A stretch of 64,000 nucleotides of DNA from Candidatus Thioglobus sp. NP1. GTDB taxonomy: Bacteria; Pseudomonadota; Gammaproteobacteria; PS1; Pseudothioglobaceae. Position 1 is the stretch's first letter, and each line of letters starts with the position of its first letter. The notes beneath the pieces were generated by a model. It searched no databases and was not told where the DNA came from. It saw only the letters and a list, made by a program, of their open reading frames with translations. Made by a program: the position numbers and the translations under genes. The stretch spans positions 1,054,001 to 1,118,000 of the forward strand of contig NZ_CP023860.1 of the NCBI RefSeq assembly GCF_003326015.1, in the 5' to 3' direction. Of the stretch, positions 17,184 to 26,797 are shown piece after piece.

Positions 17184-17507
17184 ATGGCAATAACGTTAAC
17201 TGAAAAAGCTGCTAAAAGAATGAGCGATTATTTATCTAATCGAGGTTCTGGTGTTGGCGTTAGGCTTTCAGTTCAAACCACTGGTTGTTCAGGCTTAGGT
17301 TATAACATGGAGTTTGTTGATACAGTGAATGACGACGACACACTATTTGATGATAAGGGTGTCAAGGTCATTGTTGATGCTAAAAGCCTAATATATATAG
17401 ATGGTACTGAGGTTGACTACCAAAAAGAAGGGCTTAATGAGGGCTTTGAATTTAACAACCCTAATTCTAAGGCTGAATGTGGTTGCGGTGAATCATTCAC
17501 CGTATAG
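17184..17507 (+). CDS. iscA: A-type Fe-S carrier IscA
   Basis: 107 residues; carries Fe-S clusters to targets. The three conserved cysteines are in TTGCSGLGY and the C-terminal ECGCGESF. It starts 5 nt after iscU. Confidence 0.97.
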   Translation: MAITLTEKAAKRMSDYLSNRGSGVGVRLSVQTTGCSGLGYNMEFVDTVNDDDTLFDDKGVKVIVDAKSLIYIDGTEVDYQKEGLNEGFEFNNPNSKAECGCGESFTV

Positions 17508-17540
17508 ATAGTTCTTAACAGCTCTTGAGGGACTAGCTTG

Positions 17541-18056
17541 ATGCAAAATTATTTTGAGTTATTTGATCTTGAAACCTCTTTTTTTATTGATGAAGTCGCT
17601 TTAAAAGAAGCATATAGAAAAGAAATCTCCAGATTTCATCCTGATCAGTATGCAACCAAAAGTGAATCTGAAAAACTTCAGGCACTACAAAATACTTCTC
17701 TACTAAACTCAGCATTTAAAGCTTTAAAAAGCTCTCTAAATAGGGCTGAATATCTACTTAAACTTCAAGGTGTTGACCCTTTTGATGAAAAAGATACAGT
17801 AATGGATGAACATTTCTTGTTATCACAGATTGATCTTAGAGAAGAGCTTGAGGCTATTAAGGAGTCTAAAGATAGCCTTGGTTTGGATGATTTTACTGAG
17901 AATATCAAACTTAAGATTGATGAAAAATCTCAATCAATCTATAGTGCTTTTGAGAAAAATAGTGACGCAATGCATATTAAAAAAGATGTCAGAGAGTTAA
18001 AGTTTTTTGACCAGCTTTATAATCAGGCTAATAGCTTGATGGATCAATGGTTATAG
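17541..18056 (+). CDS. hscB: Fe-S co-chaperone HscB
   Basis: 171 residues. J domain at the N-terminus with NYFELFDL and the HPD triad (RFHPDQYA), then the all-helical IscU-binding domain with the YLLKLQG stretch. It brings IscU to HscA and stimulates its ATPase. ATG at 17541 is preferred to the upstream TTG because GAGGGA lies 8 nt before it and the homologues begin this way. Confidence 0.95.
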   Translation: MQNYFELFDLETSFFIDEVALKEAYRKEISRFHPDQYATKSESEKLQALQNTSLLNSAFKALKSSLNRAEYLLKLQGVDPFDEKDTVMDEHFLLSQIDLREELEAIKESKDSLGLDDFTENIKLKIDEKSQSIYSAFEKNSDAMHIKKDVRELKFFDQLYNQANSLMDQWL

Positions 18057-18067
18057 GGGCTAGATAG

Positions 18068-19915
18068 ATGGCATTATTGCAAATTTCAGAACCCGGACAA
18101 TCAACTGCTCCCCATCATCATAATTTAGCATGCGGAATTGATTTAGGCACAACTAATTCACTAGTTGCTAGTGTAATAAGTGGGGAGACTCAGCTTATTC
18201 TGGATAAAAATAATGAGGCCATGCTTCCCTCAGTAGTTCATTGTGGTCAAAGCAAATTAACGATAGGCAAAAAGGCCATTAAATTTGCTTTAAGTGATCC
18301 AACAAATACTATTTTCTCAATCAAGCGCTTTATGGGGATCAGTTATAGTGAGGCTGATAATATTGAAAACCTCCCATATAATTTGATTGATTCTGGTGGA
18401 AATTTTTCATTCCAAACATCCAGAGGTAAACTCTCAGCCATAGAAATTTCTGCAAGTATTCTCTCTGAATTAAAAAAACGTGCTGAAGATACTCTTGGAG
18501 GCGATCTTGTTGGTGCTGTTATTACTGTTCCCGCCTATTTCAATGACGCTCAGAGGCAATCAACAAAGGACGCTGCAAAAATTTCTGGTATTAATGTCTT
18601 AAGGCTTATAAATGAACCAACTGCTGCTGCCATAGCTTACGGCTTAGAGTCAGGTGAAGAAGGCATTCATGCCATATATGACTTGGGTGGCGGTACCTTT
18701 GATATCTCAATACTGAGCTTTAATAAAGGGGTTTTTGAAGTACTCTCCACTGGAGGTGACTCCAATCTTGGAGGTGATGATTTTGACAAGCTAATATTTG
18801 ACGATTGCATAAAGTCTCTTAATATAACTAATTTATCAGCAACTCAAATTCAAACCATAAGGCAGCTTGCAAAAATAGCAAAAGAGGAACTAACAACAAA
18901 AAATAGTGCTGATTTTTTAGTTAATGGCGATACTTATAGTATTTCAAAAACTCATTTTGAGAGTTTAAGTGAAGAGTTGATTTCAAAAACTTTACTTTTA
19001 ACAAAAAGAGCCATTAGAGATGCGGGGGTTGATTTGTCTGATGTAAAAGAAGTTATTATGGTTGGAGGCTCTACAAGAATGTCACTCGTTAGGGATCGAG
19101 TCAGTAAGATCTTTAATAAACCAGTATTGTGCTCAATTAATCCTGACGAAGTTGTAGCAAAGGGTGCTGCCATTCAAGCTAATATTCTGGCTGGAAATAA
19201 GAGTAAGGACGATGTTTTATTGCTTGATGTTTTACCCCTTTCTTTGGGACTGGAGACTATGGGTGGCCTTGTAGAGAAGGTAATTCATAGAAATACAACA
19301 ATCCCAATAACGCGAGCTCAGGAATTTACTACCTACAAGGATAGTCAAACTGGGATGAGTATCCATGTTTTCCAAGGCGAGAGAGAATTAACTAAGGATT
19401 GTAGGTCATTGGGACGCTTTGAGTTAAAGGGAATACCACCTATGGCTGCAGGACGAGCACGTATCTTAATTGAGTTTCAAGTAGATGCAGATGGTTTACT
19501 ATCAGTCTCAGCAAAAGAAGAGACATCTGGAGTTAAATCTGAAATTGTAATTAAACCCTCTTATGGTCTGAGTGATTCAGATTTAGAAAAAATGCTCAAA
19601 GATTCTGTAGTATTTGCTCAGGAAGATATTCTTTTAAGACAACTTCAAGAGCAAAGAGTTGACGCAAATAGAACAATTGAGGCTATAGATTCTGCCCTAG
19701 AGGCTGATAAAGGTCTTCTAGATGAAAACATGCTAAATAATATAATTAGTTCAAGAGACGAACTGGCAAAAGTTGTTGAATCTGATGATTCAGTTCTAAT
19801 CAAGGATGCGACATTAAATCTTGAGAAAGTCAGTTCAAAGTTTGTTGAAATGAGAATGAATAAATCAATAATGAGTGCAATGCAAGGTCGAAGCATTGAT
19901 GAATTTAATGAATAA
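18068..19915 (+). CDS. hscA: Fe-S chaperone HscA (Hsp70 family)
   Basis: 615 residues. ATPase domain with [39 protein letters not shown] and MVGGSTRM; a substrate domain follows from about residue 385 with [12 protein letters not shown]. The helical lid ends in DEFNE without the DnaK-type charged tail. It drives cluster release from IscU. Starts 11 nt after hscB. Confidence 0.97.
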   Translation: MALLQISEPGQSTAPHHHNLACGIDLGTTNSLVASVISGETQLILDKNNEAMLPSVVHCGQSKLTIGKKAIKFALSDPTNTIFSIKRFMGISYSEADNIENLPYNLIDSGGNFSFQTSRGKLSAIEISASILSELKKRAEDTLGGDLVGAVITVPAYFNDAQRQSTKDAAKISGINVLRLINEPTAAAIAYGLESGEEGIHAIYDLGGGTFDISILSFNKGVFEVLSTGGDSNLGGDDFDKLIFDDCIKSLNITNLSATQIQTIRQLAKIAKEELTTKNSADFLVNGDTYSISKTHFESLSEELISKTLLLTKRAIRDAGVDLSDVKEVIMVGGSTRMSLVRDRVSKIFNKPVLCSINPDEVVAKGAAIQANILAGNKSKDDVLLLDVLPLSLGLETMGGLVEKVIHRNTTIPITRAQEFTTYKDSQTGMSIHVFQGERELTKDCRSLGRFELKGIPPMAAGRARILIEFQVDADGLLSVSAKEETSGVKSEIVIKPSYGLSDSDLEKMLKDSVVFAQEDILLRQLQEQRVDANRTIEAIDSALEADKGLLDENMLNNIISSRDELAKVVESDDSVLIKDATLNLEKVSSKFVEMRMNKSIMSAMQGRSIDEFNE

Positions 19916-19930
19916 CTTTAAAATATCAAT

Positions 19931-20269
19931 ATGCCTCAAATAATTATCCTCCCTAATCAAGAATTCTGTCCAGATGGTGTAGTCATTGAAACAGATACTG
20001 GTAATAGTATCTGTAGGGCATTATTAGATAATAGTATTGAAATTGAACATGCCTGTGAGATGTCAAATGCATGTACAACCTGTCATATCTATGTCAGAGA
20101 GGGATTTGATACTATGGAAGAGTCTGATGAAATCGAAGACGATTTATTGGACAAAGCTTGGGGGCTTGACCCAGACTCACGTCTCTCTTGTCAGGCAATT
20201 CTATCGGAAGAGGATATCGTTATTGAAATCCCGAAATACACTATCAATCAAGTTTCAGAAAACCATTAA
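19931..20269 (+). CDS. fdx: ISC-type [2Fe-2S] ferredoxin
   Basis: 112 residues, adrenodoxin-like. The cluster ligands are C-x5-C-x2-C in CEMSNACTTC and the distal Cys in RLSCQAIL. It donates electrons for cluster assembly on IscU. It is the last isc gene; iscX is not found after it, and the convergent apbC ends 12 nt away. Confidence 0.96.
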   Translation: MPQIIILPNQEFCPDGVVIETDTGNSICRALLDNSIEIEHACEMSNACTTCHIYVREGFDTMEESDEIEDDLLDKAWGLDPDSRLSCQAILSEEDIVIEIPKYTINQVSENH

Positions 20270-20281
20270 GTCTAAAACTAG

Positions 20282-21364
20282 TTACTCAATTGTAATTTTA
20301 GGAAAGGCTCCAACGGATTCACTTTGAAGGGATAAAGTTGCTGCAACTTTTCGCCCAATCTCCTGATACATCATTGCTACTCTACTATCTGGATCTCTAG
20401 CAACACTAGGAATACCCTCATCAACATCGGTTCTTATATCTATTTGAAGAGGTAGAGCGCCTAAAAAATTAGTATTTGAGTTCTCTGCCATAAGCTTACC
20501 CCCTCCATGACCAAAGATTTCCTCTGCATGATCACAGTTTGAGCAGATATGGATTGACATGTTCTCAACGATACCCAATATTGGAATATTAACCTTCTCA
20601 AACATAGCAAGGCCCTTCTGCGCATCAATTAGTGCAATATCTTGAGGGGTTGTAATAATAACGGCACCACTAACTGGAATCTTTTGAGATAAGGTTAATT
20701 GTGTATCTCCTGTTCCTGGTGGCAGATCAATAATCATATAATCAATATCGTCCCATTCAGTGTTCTTTAAAAGTTGCTCTAAAGCTTGCGTAACCATTGG
20801 GCCACGCCATACCATTGGTGAGGCTTCTTCAACCAAAAATCCAATAGACATTGTCTGCAGACCATGAGCCATAACTGGCTTCATATTACCATCTGTAGAC
20901 TCTTGGGGCCTAAGGTCTTTAACACCTAGCATGCGTGGTTGAGAGGGTCCGTAGATATCGGCATCCAGTAAGGCTACTCGGGCACCCTCAGACTGCAGGG
21001 AGAGGGCCAGATTAACAGCGGTAGTTGACTTTCCAACACCGCCTTTTCCAGAGGCAACTGCGATTATATTTTTAACACCTGGTAAAGCTGCAACGCCACC
21101 CTGAACAGCATAGGTCGCAATTTTTGATTTAACCGTTATATTTGAATAGTTCACTCCAGCTTTTGAGAGTGCTTCTTCAACTGAGCCTTTAAGATCTTCA
21201 TGATAATTGATGGCTGGATACTTTAAAAGAAGTTCAACATTAACTATCTCATCATCAATAGTTATGGATTTAACATTATCAGAGGTTACAAGATCTTTGT
21301 CAGTATGAATATCTTTGACAGTACTAAGAATATTTTTAATTTTGTCTTCAGTGAAATTTGTCAA
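20282..21364 (-). CDS. apbC: Mrp/NBP35-type Fe-S carrier ATPase ApbC
   Basis: 360 residues. N-terminal MIP18-like (DUF59) domain (about 1-90), then a deviant Walker A P-loop (ASGKGGVGKST), LDADIYGPSQPRMLG, the switch segment IDLPPGTGD and the cluster-binding CxxC in HICSNCDH. It binds and transfers Fe-S clusters. Convergent with fdx and divergent from metG. In E. coli the same apbC-metG divergent arrangement exists. Confidence 0.95.
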   Translation of the reverse strand: MTNFTEDKIKNILSTVKDIHTDKDLVTSDNVKSITIDDEIVNVELLLKYPAINYHEDLKGSVEEALSKAGVNYSNITVKSKIATYAVQGGVAALPGVKNIIAVASGKGGVGKSTTAVNLALSLQSEGARVALLDADIYGPSQPRMLGVKDLRPQESTDGNMKPVMAHGLQTMSIGFLVEEASPMVWRGPMVTQALEQLLKNTEWDDIDYMIIDLPPGTGDTQLTLSQKIPVSGAVIITTPQDIALIDAQKGLAMFEKVNIPILGIVENMSIHICSNCDHAEEIFGHGGGKLMAENSNTNFLGALPLQIDIRTDVDEGIPSVARDPDSRVAMMYQEIGRKVAATLSLQSESVGAFPKITIE

Positions 21365-21454
21365 TTTGATGACCTCAGTCGGTAAAATAACGCTATTTTA
21401 TCGTACAACTATCTCTACAATCCCTAATAATACTCGGATAATTGATAACAACTT

Positions 21455-23095
21455 ATGAGTAAACGAAGAATACTTGTTACTTCTGCACTGCCTTATGCTA
21501 ATGGTGAAATTCATTTAGGGCATCTGCTCGAATATATTCAGACTGATATCTGGGTTAGATTCCAAAAAACGCAGGGTCATGAATGTCACTATGTATGCGC
21601 AGATGATGCCCATGGCACACCAATTATGCTTAAGGCCGATGAGATGGGTATCGAGCCTGAAGCGTTAATTGCTGAAGTTAGCAAAAGACATCAGTCAGAC
21701 TTTAGTGATTTTAATATTAACTTTAGTCAATTTCATTCAACTCATTCAGAGGAGAATCGTTATTTTTCAGAGTTAATCTATTCCAGACTTAAGGATTCAG
21801 GTTTTATCGAAAAACGCGTTATTTCGCAAGCATTTGATCCTGAAAAGGAGATGTTTCTACCCGATCGATTTATTAAGGGTGAATGTCCTAAATGTGGGGC
21901 TGATGATCAGTACGGCGATAATTGTGAGGCATGTGGTGCAACTTATTCAACTACAGAGCTTAAAAATGCCAGGTCGGTTGTTTCTGGTGCTATTCCAATT
22001 GAGAAGGACTCTGAGCATTATTTCTTTGATTTGCCGCAGTTTGAAGATCAACTTAAGGAATGGACAAATGCTGGGCATCTTCAGGATGAAGTTAGCAACA
22101 AATTAGCAGAATGGTTTGAGCAAGGCCTTCAGCAGTGGGATATTTCAAGAGATAAGCCCTATTTTGGTTTTCAAATCCCAGGTACTGAAGATAAATATTT
22201 TTATGTCTGGCTTGATGCACCAATTGGTTATATGGCAAGCTTTAAAAAGCTTTGTGATAATAGTGATCTTGAGTTTGATGATTTCTTTGCTAAAGGCTCT
22301 GATACTGAGCTTTATCACTTTATTGGCAAGGATATTGTTTACTTTCATGCGCTATTTTGGCCTGCGACTCTAATGGGCTCAAACTTTAGAACGCCTAATG
22401 CAATATTTGCTCACGGTTTCTTATCGGTAAATGGTCAAAAAATGAGCAAATCACGTGGAACCTTTATTCAGGCAAGGACTTACCTAGACTCTTTTAATCC
22501 AGAGTGTCTTCGTTACTACTATGCCTATAAGCTATCAGCAAAGATCGATGACATTGATTTAAACCTAGAAGACTTCAAGCAGCGTGTTAATTCAGACATA
22601 GTCGGCAAGGTTGTCAATATTGCCTCAAGGAGTGCATCCTTTGTCACTAAGAAGTTTGAGAAAGAGCTATCGAGTCTGTGTATAGAACAAGACCTCTATG
22701 ATGAGTTTGTGGCTGCTAATAGTGAAATTGCTCAACATTATGAGGCTAGAAACTTTGGACACGCTATGCGCTCAATTATGAAGCTTGCGGATAAAGCAAA
22801 TCAGTACATAGATGACAAGAAGCCTTGGCAGCTAATAAAAGAAGAGGGTAGGGAGCAAGAAGTCCATGAAATAACCTCACTTGCTATTAATTTATTTAGA
22901 GTGTTAATGACTTATCTAAAACCAGTACTTCCAGAAATGGCAAAACAGTCTGAAGTCTTCCTTAATATAGATTCACTTAATTGGGATGATGTTAAAACTC
23001 CCCTTTTGAGTCATCAAATTAATAAGTTTAAGCCTTTAATGACTCGTATTGAGGATGAGCAAATCGAGGCGATGGTTGAATCGTCCAAAGGGTAA
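21455..23095 (+). CDS. metG: Methionine--tRNA ligase, form without C-terminal EMAP domain
   Basis: 546 residues. Class I synthetase with the HIGH-type motif HLGHLLEY, a four-cysteine zinc knuckle ([18 protein letters not shown], about 145-162), WLDAPIGY and KMSKS (KMSKSRGTF). The anticodon-binding helical domain follows. The dimerising tRNA-binding domain of E. coli MetG is missing: the protein stops near the end of the catalytic and anticodon modules. The tRNA-Ser gene starts 14 nt after the stop. Confidence 0.97.
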   Translation: MSKRRILVTSALPYANGEIHLGHLLEYIQTDIWVRFQKTQGHECHYVCADDAHGTPIMLKADEMGIEPEALIAEVSKRHQSDFSDFNINFSQFHSTHSEENRYFSELIYSRLKDSGFIEKRVISQAFDPEKEMFLPDRFIKGECPKCGADDQYGDNCEACGATYSTTELKNARSVVSGAIPIEKDSEHYFFDLPQFEDQLKEWTNAGHLQDEVSNKLAEWFEQGLQQWDISRDKPYFGFQIPGTEDKYFYVWLDAPIGYMASFKKLCDNSDLEFDDFFAKGSDTELYHFIGKDIVYFHALFWPATLMGSNFRTPNAIFAHGFLSVNGQKMSKSRGTFIQARTYLDSFNPECLRYYYAYKLSAKIDDIDLNLEDFKQRVNSDIVGKVVNIASRSASFVTKKFEKELSSLCIEQDLYDEFVAANSEIAQHYEARNFGHAMRSIMKLADKANQYIDDKKPWQLIKEEGREQEVHEITSLAINLFRVLMTYLKPVLPEMAKQSEVFLNIDSLNWDDVKTPLLSHQINKFKPLMTRIEDEQIEAMVESSKG

Positions 23096-23109
23096 AAATC
23101 AATAGTTCA

Positions 23110-23197
23110 GGAGGAATGGCAGAGTGGTCGATCGCGCACGCTTGGAAAGCGTGTAAACCTAACGGTTTCATGGGTTCGAATCCCATTTCCTCCACCA
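23110..23197 (+). tRNA. tRNA-Ser (anticodon GGA)
   Basis: An 88-nt class II tRNA with encoded CCA. Acceptor arms are GGAGGAA and TTCCTCC, the anticodon loop CTTGGAAAG has anticodon GGA, a long variable arm follows (ACCTAACGGTT region), and the T-stem ATGGG/CCCAT flanks TTCGAAT. The discriminator base is A, where E. coli serine tRNAs have G. Confidence 0.96.
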
Positions 23198-23206
23198 AAC
23201 TAAGTT

Positions 23207-23225
23207 CTTAGTATGTCTTACTAAG
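23207..23225 (+). terminator. Probable terminator of the tRNA-Ser transcript
   Basis: A perfect 7-bp inverted repeat (CTTAGTA / TACTAAG) with a 5-nt loop begins 10 nt after the tRNA. The following sequence is AT-rich but has only a short T-run, so termination may be partial. Confidence 0.45.
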
Positions 23226-23347
23226 ATTTAATAAGTGTAGATAAAGTATATAATTAAATTGGTGATGATTCTTATCTAGGTTTTTAATGGTTCTTTCTTA
23301 AACTGAGTTATAATTCCATCTTTTGCATTAATAGGTAATAGAACATA

Positions 23348-23758
23348 ATGAAAGATAAGTTAAACGAAAGGCTACATTGGACTACAACAGTTACAGAAAA
23401 ACTAATGCTTGGTGGCATAGGTATATTGACTGTTTTAGCCGCTGCCAACGAAGTATGGGGTATGTGGTTGCTGCAAAATATTGAACTAGCAGACTTATTT
23501 TTGCTATTCATTTATACAGAAATTGTAGGCATGGTTGGTACTTATTATATTAGTAATAGAATACCAGTAACACTGCCACTTATTATTGCAATGACGGCAT
23601 TGTGTAGATTGATTATATTACACAGTAAAGATGCTGACCCTTGGGTATTAATAGCAGAAGCAGGTGCTATCGTTTTATTAGCAGGAGCAGCCTATGTTAT
23701 GAGTGCTAAAGAAAAACTAAGTTTAGAAAAGAAGAAACAAAAGGAGTTATTAAGTTAG
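23348..23758 (+). CDS. PsiE-family (phosphate-starvation-inducible) membrane protein
   Basis: 136 residues with four predicted membrane helices (about 20-40, 50-70, 77-95, 102-122) and a basic C-terminal tail. The segment LFIYTEIVGMVGTYY and the pattern of helices match the PsiE family, which in E. coli is induced by phosphate starvation but has no known activity. It lies right behind tRNA-Ser and before an AlpA-like gene. Confidence 0.75.
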   Translation: MKDKLNERLHWTTTVTEKLMLGGIGILTVLAAANEVWGMWLLQNIELADLFLLFIYTEIVGMVGTYYISNRIPVTLPLIIAMTALCRLIILHSKDADPWVLIAEAGAIVLLAGAAYVMSAKEKLSLEKKKQKELLS

Positions 23759-23782
23759 AGTTCTTTGAATATCAAAAACAAT

Positions 23783-24016
23783 ATGGATAAGCTACTAACA
23801 GAAAAACAAGTATGTGAGATTGTGGGTTTTAAAAAAACTAAGTTATTCCAAATGATTAAAGATGGTCAATTTCCACCACCTAAGAAATATGAAAGAAGCA
23901 ATAGATGGTTTAAGAGTGACATTGAACAATGGCTAAAAAAGGAGAAGGAAGAGCTCCATAATGAGCAAGGATTCTTCGGTGAAATTGGCAAAGCCATTGA
24001 TGATTTATTTAGTTAA
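23783..24016 (+). CDS. AlpA-like MerR-type DNA-binding protein
   Basis: 77 residues from ATG 23783 (TTG at 23765 is an alternative). A single winged helix-turn-helix: LLTEKQVCEIVGFKKTKLF, then FPPPKKYERSNRWFKSDIEQWL, the AlpA/excisionase pattern. Such proteins regulate or excise integrated elements, or act as small chromosomal regulators. Next to a tRNA gene it hints at an old integrated element; no integrase or attachment repeat is seen. Confidence 0.75.
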   Translation: MDKLLTEKQVCEIVGFKKTKLFQMIKDGQFPPPKKYERSNRWFKSDIEQWLKKEKEELHNEQGFFGEIGKAIDDLFS

Positions 24017-24049
24017 TAATCGTATTTTTTTTAAAGTACAGTTAATACT

Positions 24050-24421
24050 TTACAACTCAATTTCAGTTAAACCATCCTCTCTATCTAAAAACTTATATTC
24101 AACTTTAACAGGGTCAAACTGTTTAATTTCTTCAAATATAATATCTGCAGGAAGCTCGCCACAAGTATAAACATCCAGCTGTAATAAGCCTGGATCTGTC
24201 TCGTCCCAACAATGCAGAGCTATATGAGATGTCTCAATAATAACTAAACCAGTCAAACCTCTATTACCTGGTATATCTAAATATGTTGTAATCGGTCCTT
24301 GACATATTTGCATCCCAATTTTTGAAACTAATTCTGTCAACCAGGTATGAGCCCACTTTTGGTCAGTAGGGGGTTTTCTAACTTCTGCTCTTACAATTAG
24401 ATGTTTGTGTTGGACAGTCAT
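24050..24421 (-). CDS. S-adenosylmethionine decarboxylase-like protein (SpeD/SpeH class 1b fold)
   Basis: A 123-residue pyruvoyl-enzyme-like protein. The processing site is IETSHIALH: the Ser that becomes pyruvoyl and the following His are present, but the usual Glu before Ser (as in ISESH) is Thr. The catalytic Cys region DVYTCGE is kept. AdoMet decarboxylases make decarboxylated SAM for spermidine. Some homologues of this fold are known to decarboxylate ornithine or arginine instead, so the substrate is open. No speE is nearby. It is convergent with the AlpA-like gene. Confidence 0.75.
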   Translation of the reverse strand: MTVQHKHLIVRAEVRKPPTDQKWAHTWLTELVSKIGMQICQGPITTYLDIPGNRGLTGLVIIETSHIALHCWDETDPGLLQLDVYTCGELPADIIFEEIKQFDPVKVEYKFLDREDGLTEIEL

Positions 24422-24511
24422 TTAACCCTATTCTTAACTAGCAAAATTCTTTGTATTAGCTCCACTCCCAAATATCCCAAGTTTGCTATTTTTTGCTATT
24501 AAATAAAATTT

Positions 24512-25174
24512 CTATTTAGAAGGGTCTGGAACTTTTCTTAAATAAGGCTTTAAAGTTTTCCAACCATTTGGGTATAACTTCTTAGCCTCTTCATCTTTAA
24601 CAGCAGGAACAATAATCACATCTTCACCTTTGTTCCAATTCGCTGGAGTAGCAACTTTATGAGTGAGTGTTAATTGCATCGAGTCGATAGCTCTCAATAT
24701 CTCATCAAAGTTTCTTCCTGTTGCCATTGGATAGGTTAAATATAATCCAATTCTTTTGTCTGGTCTAATAATAAAAACAGTTCTAACTGTTTGGTTATCA
24801 ACTGCGGTACGTCCCATAGATTCAACTCCCGCATCCTCCTCCAACATATTATAGAGTTTTGCAACTTCCAATTTCTCATCAGCAATAATTGGATAAGTTG
24901 GCTTAATTCCTGATACGTCTTTAATGTCGTCTAACCACTTAATATGATCAGAAACTGGATCCACGCTTAAACCAATAACCTTTACATTCCTTGCGTCAAA
25001 CTCAGGTTTCATCTTAGCCAATTCACCAAGCTCAGTTGTACAAACTGGTGTAAAGTCTTTTGGGTGGGAAAATAATACTCCCCAACTATCTCCAAGCCAA
25101 TCGTGAAAAGATATATCTCCTTCTTGAGTTTTGGCTTTGAAATCTGGAGCTATGCTGTTTATTTTTAACGTCAT
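24512..25174 (-). CDS. 1-Cys peroxiredoxin (Prx6 family)
   Basis: 220 residues. The peroxidatic Cys is in HPKDFTPVCTTELG (about residue 45). No resolving Cys is apparent; the long C-terminal domain (HKVATPANWNKGEDVIIVP, ending RKVPDPSK) is typical of Prx6. It reduces hydrogen peroxide and organic peroxides in the cytoplasm. It lies 178 nt downstream of pntB on the same strand; an NADPH-generating transhydrogenase beside a peroxidase is consistent with redox defence. Confidence 0.93.
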   Translation of the reverse strand: MTLKINSIAPDFKAKTQEGDISFHDWLGDSWGVLFSHPKDFTPVCTTELGELAKMKPEFDARNVKVIGLSVDPVSDHIKWLDDIKDVSGIKPTYPIIADEKLEVAKLYNMLEEDAGVESMGRTAVDNQTVRTVFIIRPDKRIGLYLTYPMATGRNFDEILRAIDSMQLTLTHKVATPANWNKGEDVIIVPAVKDEEAKKLYPNGWKTLKPYLRKVPDPSK

Positions 25175-25352
25175 TTTTTTCCTTTTTTGATTTTTTTAAT
25201 ATAAATTTAAAATAAATTAATTTAATTTATTTACAACTAAGATTATAGCAATTTGTAGTTCATTTTAGTGCTTATATTTTATTTTATAAAGTCTTCATTA
25301 TTTAGTGCAAGAACTATCTTTAATAAGGCTGAGTATAAAACTATTTCATTAA

Positions 25353-26786
25353 TCAGTCGATCATAGGTAAGAGTTTGTCGAGAGAATCTTTCGCATTGCC
25401 GTAAAGCATTCTTGTATTTTCCTTAAAGAATAATGGGTTTTCAATGCCAGAATAGCCCGTACCCTGTCCACGTTTCAAGACAAATACGTTTTTAGCCTTC
25501 CAACATTCCAAAACTGGCATCCCTGCAATTGGACTATTGGGGTCATCTTGCGCAGCAGGATTAACAATGTCATTGGATCCAATTACGATAGCAACATCGG
25601 TATCTGGAAATTCATCATTGATCTCCTCCATTTCCATAACAAAATCATATGGCACCCGTGCTTCGGCAAGAAGCACATTCATATGACCCGGTAAACGACC
25701 TGCAACTGGATGGATAGCAAAGCGTACATTTTTCCCCTGAGCTCTTAACTTATTAGATAATTCAGAAACTGTTTGTTGAGCTTGAGCAACAGCCAAACCA
25801 TATCCTGGGATTATTATAATACTATCAGCATCATTCAATACTGATGCTACGCCGTCGGTATCAATAGTTATTTGCTCACCATTAATTTCCATTTGAGGGC
25901 CAGATTTACCCCCAAAGCCACCAAGAATTACGCTTACAAAAGATCGATTCATCGCCTTACACATGATATAAGATAAGATAGCACCTGATGAACCCACCAA
26001 TGCTCCAACAACAATCAAAAGGTCATTCCCAAGACTAAATCCAATTGCTGCCGCTGCCCAACCAGAATAGGAGTTCAACATTGATACAACAACTGGCATG
26101 TCTGCTCCACCAATGCCCATAATCAGGTGATAACCAATGAATAAAGCCATGATTGTCAAAATCACCATTGACAATAATTCACCAGAGTTTAAATACCAAA
26201 CCACTGATAATAAGGACACAGCAGCTGCAGTAGCATTAAGAAAGTGACCACCAGGTAATTTGGTAGCTTCGGTAGTTACTTTGCCTGCAAGCTTAGCATA
26301 GGCAATCACAGAGCCTGTAAATGTAACAGCACCGATCCAGATACCCAAGGATGTCTCAACTCGCAGAATATTAATCTCAACATCTGATTTTTTGGCAAGT
26401 AATGCTGAAAAACCCTCTAGTGTCTTCTTAACTGCATCATCCAATGAGGCAATATTAATAAGCTCAAAATGTGTATTAAAACCGACAAATACTGCAGCTA
26501 GTCCAACAAGTGCGTGCATGCCAGCAACGAGTTCTGGCATTTGAGTCATTTCGACTTTTGATGCCAATTGATAACCTACTAAGCCTCCAGCAGTAATAAG
26601 AATAAGTGAGAGCCACCATAGTCCAAGCCCAGGTCCTAATAGCGTTGCAGTAACAGCTAATGCCATTCCAACAATGCCATACCAAATAGCTCGTTTTGAG
26701 CTTTCCTGTCCAGAAAGCCCACCAAGCGATAAAATAAACAAGATTGCTGCAAGAACATAAACAGCGGAAGTAAAGCCCAATCCCAT
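25353..26786 (-). CDS. pntB: NAD(P) transhydrogenase subunit beta
   Basis: 477 residues: nine or so membrane helices at the N-terminus (domain II), then the soluble NADP(H)-binding domain III with [40 protein letters not shown] and [10 protein letters not shown]. With PntA it couples proton entry to hydride transfer from NADH to NADP. It starts 11 nt after pntA. Confidence 0.97.
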   Translation of the reverse strand: MGLGFTSAVYVLAAILFILSLGGLSGQESSKRAIWYGIVGMALAVTATLLGPGLGLWWLSLILITAGGLVGYQLASKVEMTQMPELVAGMHALVGLAAVFVGFNTHFELINIASLDDAVKKTLEGFSALLAKKSDVEINILRVETSLGIWIGAVTFTGSVIAYAKLAGKVTTEATKLPGGHFLNATAAAVSLLSVVWYLNSGELLSMVILTIMALFIGYHLIMGIGGADMPVVVSMLNSYSGWAAAAIGFSLGNDLLIVVGALVGSSGAILSYIMCKAMNRSFVSVILGGFGGKSGPQMEINGEQITIDTDGVASVLNDADSIIIIPGYGLAVAQAQQTVSELSNKLRAQGKNVRFAIHPVAGRLPGHMNVLLAEARVPYDFVMEMEEINDEFPDTDVAIVIGSNDIVNPAAQDDPNSPIAGMPVLECWKAKNVFVLKRGQGTGYSGIENPLFFKENTRMLYGNAKDSLDKLLPMID

Positions 26787-26797
26787 AACAGCTCCCC

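Noticed and set aside
24030-24050. AAAGTA/TACTTT inverted repeat as a terminator
   Set aside because: The T-run is on the wrong side for both neighbouring genes.
23961-24170. Plus-strand frame of 69 residues between the AlpA-like and SpeD-like genes
   Set aside because: Shadow of both neighbouring genes; composition and lack of ribosome site.
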